Positions 11,301-23,300 of a stretch of 64,000 nucleotides of DNA are shown here, piece after piece; the first letter of the stretch is position 1, and each line of letters opens with the position of its first letter. The DNA is from Tigriopus japonicus. Taxonomy: Eukaryota > Arthropoda > Copepoda > Harpacticoida > Harpacticidae. Position numbers and translations under genes: made by a program. Below the pieces are notes generated by a model. It made no database searches, was not told the DNA's origin, and saw only the letters and a program-made list of their open reading frames with translations. Location of the stretch: positions 3,495,909 to 3,559,908 of the forward strand of contig CM021316.1 in NCBI GenBank assembly GCA_010645155.1, given 5' to 3'.

Positions 11301-14300
11301 AGCGTTTATACAAAGGAAATGTGAAACGATGCTTCAAGTCCCCCAGATTCCCTATTTGGAATTTTGGTCCTTCAGTCTTCTGTTTGTACTACTACTGATG
11401 ACATTTTTATGAATTTTCGTATGACAAAGTACATCCTCCAACTTTGAGGAAGGCTCCTTTTGAAAGGAGATATCGAAACGATTGCTGGTTATTCAACCCT
11501 ATCCGACATGTTTTGTTTGCAACAACATACGCGTTCATGAATACATGAAGGAATCATTGTCCCACAATTTCCGCCTGGGTTCCATTTCCGACGATCGTTT
11601 TTGGTCCCATTCAGCGACCAAATAGATGAACAAACCGACCTTTTCCCATTGCTTAGAACCAGTTTCTGATTGAAAATGCCTGCTATGAAAAACGAGCGCA
11701 ATCGAAGGATTGTTCACAGTATAAGATTTGGAGTTCTTGAAATTGTTTGAAGTACTTGAAATGTCATGAGAGTACTCTTTTTGTTTGAGCATGTATAACG
11801 GGAAAAATTAACGTGTCGAATCTCTTTCCTTACCCTCTTTAGCATAAACTAAAGGCGTTCATTCATTCACGTTTTTGACAAGATGTTCGAATGCCTGCAT
11901 TATTTTTGAGCTCACATCTGTTCAATGTAAAAAAGAAAATCTAAAAAAGAAAAAGCTTTCAAAAGAAAGTTGAATATGTATAAGGTTTGCCTTAAAGTTT
12001 CTGAACTGAACAGCATTTTCAGGACACTGATTTTTTCCACGCTTTAGCTCTTTTTTAGATCACTATAATAACAGAGCACGGTCATAAAGCGCCATCTAGT
12101 GGATTTCATGTGGCAACAGCTCGCAGTTCCCATGATACATACATTTTTGAAGATTGCAACGGTCAACCATCAGTTTTGGACAAACTAAAGTGCCTCCCAT
12201 GTTGACTGAGTACGGTTAATGAACCAGTGCTGGTTTTTGGTTGAAATTATTGATAAAATCCCTTTCAAATTGGCATGGAAATCTGAGTACTGAAAAGGTA
12301 GTTCAGGCATGATCTATGACAAAAGTCATTAGAAAAACACTTAAAGTTCTATTTGGATTTCCGCCATCAACATTTTAGACACTTTAATTTGTCCAAAACT
12401 GATGAATGACCGTTGCAATCTTCAAAAATATGTATAGAAATAAAAGGTCTAAAAATCAATAAAAATGCTTAAAAATTTCAATATTTCATGATTTCAATAA
12501 TCATGTCAGATGATTTAAATCCGCTGATACTAGAAAATGTTTTAGCTTGTTGTAAGGAAAATACAACGTACAATGAAACGTGTCATTCGATGGTAAAATA
12601 CACGATGTAAGCGACCCAATCACTTCGACAGTCAAAACCAAGAAACAGGCAACCAGGAAATAGGCAAACGTGAAAGTTTGGTTAGGAATTCCTTAAAACA
12701 AGCAATACTAGCTCTACTCAACGCTAAGCACGTTCGAATAGAGTTTCTTAAGAATAATGCCTTTTTATTGGTTTTGACTGTCGAAGTGATTGGGTCGCTT
12801 ACATCGTGTATTTTACCATCGAATGACACGTTTCATCGTACGTTGCATTTTCCTTACAACAAGCTAAAACATTTTCTGGTATCAGCGTAAATCATCTGAC
12901 ATGATTATTGAAACCCTTTATTTTTAGAGAAGATTGACTTTGATTTCATTATTATGTTGATATTTGATAAAAAGGCCAATTATCATTAATGGAAAAAAGA
13001 AACAGATCAAAATATCCTAGTTCTTAGAAACTGTCTTTGCATAAGCCAGTTCATATTGTTAATTTTTAGTTCTAAAGTATATGGTTCGCTAAGGACATTT
13101 TAAAAGAAGACACAAATAAGTACAAATTCTAATTAAGGGAACAAATCAAAAAGACCAAAAAGCTTTTGTTCTGGTATGCCTTGCGGTTAAAGAATCTTAA
13201 TCATCGAATATTATGTGCAGAGCATGTCTTTCGAGTCACAAGCGAGGAGTACCAAATAACCGCATGTTAAGTCTATCTGTCCTTTGCATCTACTTCGTTC
13301 TTTGTTGAATTTGGCGCTAAATAATGAATGAAACAGTTTTAGGACCAGGGATTTTCTTCTAACTTGAACACGGAAGATCATCCAAGGTCCTGTTTCTTGA
13401 TCTCTAGAGCAGTAATAATCCTGAACCAGAAATACTGCAGTACAAATTGGCTCTCATGATGATAATCTCTTCTTGTGCAGACTCTGACCCTCTCAGCACC
13501 AAAAAAGATAAACGTAATGCCGGAAAAAGTATCATGAACAAAAGAAATTAGATTGAAAAAGCAGCATTTATTAGGTAGAATCTCCATTGACCAACTCCAT
13601 ATCACATCACTTCTTGTCTGTGTTTAACCAATCAATAGTCAATACAACATTGAAGATGGCAAGTACACAAAGATCCTTTTCCAACTTCTGTAGAGAGGTT
13701 TCCTGTCACGAAAGGTATAAACACTAATTTGAAGGCGAAACTTTGGCTTTCTCAAGGACGACAAAGGCCTGATTTGGAATGGGCATCCTTGTGTTTGGTG
13801 TATTAGATCAAAGAGCCTTCTCTTCTTCCCTGTCTCAGATTGCCCTGAACAAAGGATTGCAGCATTTGCGTGAAATGGACAATGGATTAGAAGGTTATTT
13901 TCGCCCGTGGTCTTGTTTCGATGAGCCTTTCATCCCTGCTAGCTACATTGATGCATCTCGTAGAAGTCTTTTTCTTTTCTTATAAGAGCCAAGCTATAAG
14001 AACGCGTAAAGTGAGCGGCAAGAATTTATTTTCTTGGAATAGTTCATTTGGATAATACCTTGAAGATGGAGAAGGATTAGTATTAGAAGTGTCTAATTGA
14101 TAACTCTCCCACGAATGAATCGATCATCTGTCATCAAATATTCATTCCTCACCAACTAACCGTTTTTGAGTTGGCGTGTTGGAGTCAACCAAAAGCAATA
14201 TCAAAGTTATGATAGGTGCAAGAAGAGAGGAAGCCAGACGAAGCTGAACGATTGAAATAACTTTTTGCTTCCAATCCTGGAAATCTTATTATTTTACTCG

Positions 14301-17300
14301 AAGAGTTGATGTGATGAGAAGTTTGGGCTGCCCTTAAAACGTATGATACTTTGGCAGGTAGATGATGTTCAATGGTGTGGAGAGAGGCTGGTTGGCCTTC
14401 ATAGATTTGCGGATCAGGAGGATATCGTTCATTTTGCGCACTCTATTGAGCATTGACAAAAACTTGGCCAATTTCTCAGATGTGGCTAAGAACCCCGCCT
14501 CAAACCTTGAGTGCAAACTGCTCAAGGTCACATGAGAGTGCGATTGTTTCTTTCCACTCTTTTCCTACCAAAGATCTTGGATCATTTCGTTGAAGAGGAG
14601 GAAATAGGACCAATAACACACATTGACCGCAAAGAAAATAATTGGAAACAGCCACATGGCGATATTATCCACGCGTTCATACTTGTCCCGTTGTTCTCTA
14701 ACGAGTCTTTGCATGGCGATGGCCCCGCCCATAGCACTTAGTCCACTCACGCCACTCACCATTCGGGTTGGACCCGCTGGGCGTGTCACGTTGAAGTCAA
14801 ATCGGTTCCACGAGGTCTCTTGCTCGTTGTCCATCTCCATGAAATGAGAGCCCGTCACAGAGCCCTGGTTCATGAACTCGAAGTTGTTCGTCGAGGCATT
14901 TGTACTCTTCCGATGGTGAGGACATTTGTTGTTGTGATGGTGGTTATTGAGCAAGTCGTTGTGGCTGGAAGCGTGGTGAAGCACGTGGTGAGTGACAGGG
15001 CCTCCACTCGTCCCTGTAGGCGAGTACACGGAGAAATCCTTGAGATGACGATGATGCAAGTGCGGATGATGGGGGTGTTCTGTCGTCCCACTGGAACCGG
15101 ACGGGGGTGAGTCTGACGCTTGGTTGGGCCCAAAATCGGGGTCCGTCTGGAAGATCTGTTCCAGTGGAGTTGATGATCCGCTGTGAACTCGTTGCGAGAT
15201 CTGATGAACGGGTCTTGGAGCCGGAGGTGGAAAGTGGTTGTGATCGCCGTTGCTGTTTTGAGGCTTGAACAGGTGATTGTGCGACTTGGTGATGATCTTC
15301 TGATTGCGCTCGTTCTTCCGCTTCTCCACTTGGATGATCTTCAGAATGATGGCGTATTCGGAAAGCACGCAGAATACATGAAGGATGCACATGACCACCC
15401 AAGTTTCGACGGCAGTCAAGCCCTCCGCTTTGGGAGCGTTATCCGACACATGAGTGAAGATGTTGACAAGCACCAGGAATAGGGTCACAAGCAAAGCCAT
15501 TCGACCTGAAACCCAAAGAAAAGAGCTTTTTCAGACTCGTCACTTACTGTGCCACTTACTATAACATCAAGAGCAACACCCAATGGGGCCAATTATGGTA
15601 TTCCAAGATTAATGGGTAATGACCCCGGATGGAGGACGGTGGTGGGGTCTTTTGTCCTCAACGCGGGACGTCATTGGGTATATTTGGGGAAAGAGCCTTT
15701 TGTGGCTTAGTTCTCAATGCTGCTAATCGACTCAGACTGAGAATGAGGCCTTTTTCATGCAATTTTTGTTGTTGTATTGCTTCCCCGAAAATTGAGAAGG
15801 CGAAAAAATGCTGTCCACTTTCCAAAAGCATATCAACAGCAATATTTGTTGCATTTTCCCGGATACACACGGTCTTCATGTGTCTATTTCTGGAGGGCTT
15901 TTTTGAAGTGCAAACAGATACTCACGAAACATTTTCTCAGACCCAAAGACAAACCAAATAGCAACCATTGTCTCTAAATTCTTCTCGTTTATCATGAGCA
16001 CCCAAAGGGTGATTGGAACATTTTCACATTCACGCCACTCTGAATTGGGTTGCATTTCTCTAAGTCTCCGAAGCAATGAAGGGAAATGTGTTCCAAAGAC
16101 CAATTGAGTCTGGTGCCATTCGAACTTCTCTACCTGTTTGGCTGGAAGTGCCAATGGGAAACTTGTCTTCTTGCTCCTTAGGTCCAACCTCCAACAACTT
16201 CCAAGATGATGTATCGTTGTTATTAAAAGTGTGCCTGTTCCCATCGGATGGCGACATTTCCAAATAAACTGCCAACCTTTTTACTCCTGGTCTCAAGGAG
16301 ATGAATTACTTCTCAGAAGGTTGCCCATAGCTGAACACAAATGGAGGTGTTATTTGGAAATGCTTTCTTCTTGTCTTTCGTACTCTGGCATGTTCCTTTT
16401 AGGTCATTTACAAGAAACTTGCTAAGCAAGTAATACCGTGTGCGGAATATTTGCAGTTCCGTCATGCTAAGAGTGCTACAAAAGTTGTTTGAAGGTAAAC
16501 TGGAGTTTCTCGTAATGCCTTCTTATCCCACGTTTCGGATTGCCTTGAAGTTCCAAAGTTTGTGTCCTTTCCACCCCACTTCTTTGTCGGCAGAGTAAAA
16601 GAAAAGATGAAGTTTGCTTTAGGAAGAGGATGCGGAAATAATGTCTTTTCACGCTGCTCCCAGCTATCATTGGCAGCAATCGGGATTGGAAAGGGGGCTT
16701 GGGACTTGCTAAAACCGTATAACTAGGACATGTGAGTTTGCTTGCGTCACTTTTCCTTGGGTTGGAACAAAACGTTCTTTTTCGCCAATAGTAGACGGAC
16801 TTTATTTCTAGATTTGCCACATCCATTCTTGACCCAAAGTGAAGCTGAAGGTGTTATCGAGAGCTCGCTTCCCTTGATTGCATTCTTGCACGTGACCTAG
16901 AGATTGAGACACCGACTCAAGCAAGGCTGGTTGTGACTTTTTATTATTGGTGTTTAATCCTTGGGAAAGGCCAAAACATCAGGATCTCCGACCTTGCACG
17001 TTTAAAGTCAATTTCCGATATCCAGTGTGTTTGGAAAAGCCGTATGTGGAACAAGAAGTTGGTTTTAGCTACCTGATCTGTTTCTAGTTGTTCGCCCTTT
17101 TGTTTTCTCGTGTAGTTTGGTTCTGGTACTTAATATCATCACGTTACACCATTGTTCTCTTGTAAAGTGGAACAAAGAATACGCGTATTGACTTCTTGAT
17201 TTGTCTTGAATGAAGAGAAAAGGCCTTGAAAAGAAACTCTCTTTAACTAAAGAGAGTTGATTTGAACTTGACCAGGATTTCACCCTAATTTTGACAAAAA

Positions 17301-20300
17301 ATACTGCAACTTCTGAAAGCGTATTCAATGACGATGAAATAGACACAAGGTCGCTTACTTTGTATACAGGTCTCTAAAAAGATTGAATGGAAGTCTCGAG
17401 AGAAAAGGGACCATAATGAGGATTGCCTCCGATTGCATAGGTTCACTGAGTAAAAGAAGCAGTTTATTTTTCGCCTTATGTTTACTCCGTGGATAAAGAT
17501 GGATCCGGAAAATAAACGGTGACGTCACAACTCTGACTTACTATTCATTGTACCAAGCTTCAACTGTTTCGGAGCAGAAACATTTTGGCAGTGGAAGGAA
17601 TCACGTCCCCATAGTCCAGTGAATGATGGTCAATATTGGGTGAATCTCACGTCCAAGCGAACGATGTCAGAGACGTTGGTCGTTCTCCTATGGAATTTGC
17701 CCATAACGGGGACCCAAACCTCGATCAATGGTGCATTTCGAAAGAGGAAGCTCAGGACTCTCTTTCTACAAACGTACATTAATACGCAATATTCTAGGAA
17801 GTAATTAGCGTTTTTAAAAAGTACGCATGCCGCTGAAAGGTGTACTTTGTCAGTAATTACTCGGGGCAATGGAAATGAGGAGGAAAATTAGCATTTATCT
17901 TGTATTCTTAGGGAGCCATTGACGACACATTGGCATCAAAGTCTCGTCTGCTTGTTCAAACAATGCATGTCCGCCCATGAATATATCCATGCTGTATAAT
18001 GGTTTCTCATCGGGATTTGTATTTTGTGAATTTGCATAGTAGTTGAAAAAGGCCATGGAAAAATCTAGATTTTGGTTTTATCGGAAAAGAATGTTCCCGA
18101 CGGAGACTTCCCACTAAATCAACTCTGCTCAAGGAAATATTCTCAATGAGCTTGGCTTCAAGTTGTCTTGTCCACTTTAGTGGCCTCTAATTTAGCTGCC
18201 AGTCAGTTGTTGTCGCTCCACTTAGGATCCCTTTTCTTCTCAATAGCCCTTGGAATATTCTCAATATTGGGGAAAAGGCATTGTCCTTATAATCCCAATG
18301 GAACAAGAGTGAACAGACCCAAGGGATGAGAAGCCAAGTGTGTCTGAACTGAGTAACTTCTGATTAGACAATAGGCGCAAAGACGACCAATGGAACCTTT
18401 CAGCGTGTCACTTGTCAATTAATATGTTGAAAAGAAGACACGAGCATAAACATTAGCCACTCAGGCAAAATGAGTCCTTTCGTCTTTCTTGTATTATTCA
18501 AAAAAAAGCGGGGAGGCGTATTACTCTGAGCCTTGTTTGGATGGTTCTATCCCATGTTTTCGGCAAATGGACCTCAGTGGATAGAAGCTCAAGTTGGTAT
18601 TCTTTCTCTTTGGCCATATCCTCGGCCTTTCTTTCCCGATCTTGGTTCTAACAAGCAACTTGTTGCCTTCCTTTGGTCTTTCTCCTCGTCTTCCTTTTTC
18701 TCTCTTCGGAGTCCTACTTCTCAAGTTTCGACCATCAAATTGTCCGTTCCCTCTTCCTCTTTCCCTTGGTCAGTTGCCACAATGATTCATAGAGACCGGA
18801 AATCGAAGCATAAAACGTGACCCAATTGTTTATATGTGACCTTTGTTGAAGTTGAGAAAGTGGTTCCCAAATCTCACCACCGGATCCCCTTGAGGATTTT
18901 TCCTTCCGTGGTCTCCAAAGGGAGCTCGTAACTTTTACAGTACAACGTAATCAAGTAGACGTCTCTAGGGAGGCGTCCTTATGCTAAAGAATCTGAGCAC
19001 GATGTATGTCCCATCCGAAATCAAAACAACCAATTCTGGGCTGCAAATCCACAAGAGCTGCAAAGGATCGAGTGTGAGCGCAGCTTGGACTTGGAGAAAG
19101 GCCTGTCTTTAGCGTAAAATGACTTTGTGTTGGTGCTAAGAACATCATCATCCTTCTTTCCAGTAAGCTGAGAGTTATATCGAGCAGGGATCCGAAACTC
19201 AAGACCAAGAAGGCCTGCTGGCCTTATTCTCTCGCATAAACTACACTCAATCTGACATCAACCTCGACTGATCAAGCACGAAATGGACAAGAACAGCCTG
19301 CCTGGCTTTCTCACCCTTCATCGAACTCGAAAAAGTCACGTCGAAGGGAACCCACCCAAAAATGATGGGTATCATGGCACGAAAACGGGTGGATGATAGG
19401 GGAGAATGTCACATGTGCCAGGATTTTCTACATACGCAAGGCCTGAAAAGGGGCCCTCAAAATATGTGCCCACACGTTTTGCTATATTTGGAAGTTTAAT
19501 CTAGCAAATTTGCATCATTTATGCCCCACTTTCCGAGCAAGTTTGAACGTGCAAGTCTTTTCATTATTCATTGATCAAGATGAAAGGATTGAACCTTGTT
19601 TGAATAATCATTAGATGTGTGGCAAAAAGGAACCGCAAGGCAAAAACCTCGTTCCCAAAAAGTGCTTTGTTCTCGCAAGGTGTTCCAAACACTAGATCAA
19701 AGCAGGTATGAGCCTACAATTTTTGCCTCGAGACCAGTGTTCCCTCAAGATGTTTGAGCGTGAGGAGAACCAATCAGGCTGAACTCCAACCTACTCAAGA
19801 AATCCCCACCAAATGGACCAGTCATGCAGTACTTGTGGTATTTCCCTGCCGAGTGTTTTCTCACGCCGACTGGAACATCCGTTGAATCCTTTCAACCAAA
19901 GCATTTCTCATTAGATCAACGATCCGCTTTTCAACTTCCCCCTTTCAAAATTAGGGATTTGAATTCGTGCTCACTGAAATGGAGTCAACCAAGGGATAAT
20001 CTATTGAAACGAACCTGTGGGAACGACCCACATGAAAGTCAGGAATATATCAAATGGATTAGGGGTTACAAAATCACCTCGACCAAGAGGACCCTCAGGT
20101 TATTTGATTTGGGGCACTCAGCTTATTATGTTGACTCAAATATTGAGAGCTGAAAACGGGGTGGTGGTCAGTAAGATTGGTCTGACTTGGCTTATCTTTT
20201 TTCGAAACCTTTGGCCATCTTTTTAGAAGAGAAAAATTAACATATTTCTCTTGGTTACTGTGTGCTGGGAGCTTTTAAGTTCCCGATGCATCATAGACGG

Positions 20301-23300
20301 AAATCGGTGAATCCTACTCGAACCATCGTCTAAAATCTACCCACGAGAACTAGAAAAAACGGTTGCACAATAAGACAGCTGTTTAATTAATTACCCTTTT
20401 GGGCAATTACTGTCTCATTCCTTCGGGATCAAACAAGTGTGCAATACTTAAGAAAGCGTCTGATGACGGGCAGTGCTCTCCAGGAAATGATTTGGCCGAA
20501 AAACGGGTTATTCGAAACCGAACCCATTGCTGCTGACTACAAAGATTTATGTACATCCATAACCAGTCAATCAGTAGAAATCTTAAAATTGGGAATTTTC
20601 ATGTTGTGGAAGAAGCGCTAAGCGAATTCATAAATTTGCAAATCATATGTTTCAATGGTTTTTGGGCAAATAGGAAGTCCGATTTTTTAAAGTACAGTCT
20701 TTGGAGAGTATAGGTCGGTTGTTGAGGTAGTTTGGAAGGATAGTAGAAGCATAGCTAAAAACACAAAAGAAGCACATGAGACGGAGTAGAAATAGCCATG
20801 CTCCATCAAGTTTCGCTACATAAGCTGCGTTTTTCAATTTTTCAATCGCAGCTTACGTAGCGAAACTTGATCGAGCATGGCTATTTCTACTCCGCCTCAT
20901 GTGCTTTTTTGTGCTTCTAGCTATGCTTCTATTATACTTCCAAACTACCTCAACAACCGACCTTATATTTACTTTCGGTTTCAGTAGGCATAACCGAAAC
21001 CGAATTTCGACAAAGAGTCTCGAAATTCGCCCGAAAGTGCTTTCAGTTCATCACTAGTTTGATTACCTAACTTCAAAGAGTTCAAACACTTTGGATGCAA
21101 ATATGCCAATCAAATCTCCCGCCACGAAAACTGTTTATCCCATGATCAAAGATTTGATATCAGTGTGCTTATGTATGCGTAAGTATATACTGTATAAAGC
21201 GTGTATTTTTTTGCTGAGGAACGAGGGGCAAGCTCTCGTTCATGTACTCTCACAGGGTGAAGGCCATCATTCCTGAGAAGAAGAAATATGGCCAAAGGAA
21301 ATGCTAAGCGAGGAACGAGAACCATCGTGGATGGTTTTCACCAATCACCATCCTGATGTTGGATTTTTTTACCGACGGTGAAAGGCGGTTTCCAAAGTTG
21401 CAATTTCGGAGCAGAGTGTGCGATATAAATCCGTGATTATGCCAAGGGAAAAGGCGAAGATGGCTACTCTGCTCATCCGAGTCTCAAGGACACAGAATTG
21501 ATTTTGCGGATGCCTTCAAGCCTCATCTTGAGAACCTTTGGCACAAAACTCTCAAATATTACTTACTTCCCACCAGCGGAAAAAAATGAGGAGGTGCTAT
21601 CGAGTCTTTTTCCTGCGAGGTCGTTTTAAGGTTTCAAGCGTAAGAAATGGTGCATTGAGCCTTTTTCTCTGGATGAGATGTGGTGGGAACAATCTCCAAA
21701 CGTTGCAGGGTTTGAAGCCCCGTGTTTCCCAATTTGAGTTTGACCCTGTTTGACCTCGTAAAAATCGTGCAAACTCCTTTTACTCGAGGCTTTTCTTTCT
21801 CTTTTAATGCATTTAGAAGTTCTTGAAAGCACTGGTCGTCCTTCAAAATCAGCTCAGAAGCTTGAAATGACACACTTTACTAAAGAGGGTGTTTTCTTAC
21901 CTGGCACAACTTCTGGAGGTACAATGAAAGAGATCCAAGACACAATGACAAAAAGTCCGGAGGGAAGATAGGTTTGTAGAAGCACTGGGGTTCGTCTTCG
22001 GATCAGATTAATCTGGAACAATCAAGGTCGCATATTTAGTTATGTTTATATGTATTGTAATAATAATAAGTTTTATTGCGACTCATGGTCATGTCAGGGC
22101 GTATAAATATGCAAAAAATATATAGATATATGTTCTATCATATATAATCAATGGTGACATGTCAGTTGGTAAAAACGTTAAAATGGTCGACTAGAAAGTG
22201 ATATCACAGATGAACTGACTAGAATACGTTTCAGTGCACATGGAAGAAAGGAAGCGGAGATTGACAAACAGAACAGATACAGTTGGGTAGCGGTAGATGG
22301 TGAAAATCTTGGTTATTGCAGTAGAGGGGGTGGGTCAGATTGAACAGATCCTTCGTCAGTTCCCGTCGTTGATGGAGTTGGGCAGGAAGCCGGACGAAGG
22401 TGCGTGACCGCCAATATTCCGAAGGGATGTCGGGCCAAGGACAATAGGGTGTTGTCAAGTCCTTGACCGGGAAGGACAGCAAATGTCCGGACATCACCTC
22501 CGGAAAGGTCAGGTTCCTAACACTGTTGGACACTAACCTTGCCAACCCGATGGTGAAGGGCTCGGTTTCGCATATGAAATGCGTCCATGCATTATTGGCA
22601 TATTGGGGCACGCAGAGGTATCTTTTCAGGAATTTGGTGAAGGTGGCATCGGCGGATTTGAGGGCGGATTGGGCGGAGTTGGGAAGCCAGAGATGCAGGC
22701 CGTAGAGGAAGATGGGGGTGATGTAGGTCCGGAAGAGTTGAAGGACTATTGGAAGAGGGAGGTTCTTGATTGGAAGTCTATTGTATATGTATCCGATCCT
22801 GGCCTTGGCCTTGGTTATTGCGATGTTGAGGTGTTTGGTGAAGGAGAGTTGGGTGGTGAAAGTGAAACCGACATAGTTAAAAAACTTGACGATTTCAATC
22901 GGACTATTGTTGATGTGGAAGGAGGTGGGAGGCAGACGACCTTTATGGAAAACCATGGCCTTCGTCTTGATGGTGTTGACTTGAAGGCCGTTCTCCTGGC
23001 AATAACCGTGGAGAGCATTGATGGCATTTTGCAATTCCACGGCTGAATCAGCCAAGAGAACCAGGTCGTCTGCATATTGTAAGTATTGTATGCTATTGTT
23101 GTTGATAATGGGGCCTTGGTGAGAAAGGGCTTCGGGCAGGTCGGATACATAGAGGTTGAAAAGGATTGGCGATAGTGGATCCCCCTGCGGAAGGCCGATG
23201 GATGTGAAGTAACAGGGGGATAGGTCCTCACCAGAACGAATGGAGCATTTGAGTCCTGCATAGATGTTGGCAAGCAGGACACATATTGAACGCGGAATTC

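Larger units (their letters stand above)
5327..14024. other. Left part of ANKS1-like intron 1; no gene seen
   Basis: AT-rich intronic sequence with only short random ORFs. It carries inverted-repeat elements at 6678-6810, 7707-7901, 12136-12435 and 12492-12913. A 51-base imperfect direct repeat at 8047-8148 is rich in AAAAAGA motifs. It also lies downstream of the 3' end of the antisense channel gene. Confidence 0.6.
15506..21900. other. Channel intron 3 (6.4 kb); no other gene seen
   Basis: Intron between exons 4 and 3 of the minus-strand channel. It contains a full palindromic hairpin element (20713-20962) and an adjacent hAT-like fragment. No exon-like conserved ORF was recognised. Confidence 0.6.

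Noticed and set aside
14620..15482. Several plus- and minus-strand ORFs overlapping the channel's last exon
   Set aside because: They are alternative-frame shadows of the channel exon, which has clear membrane segments and splice phases.
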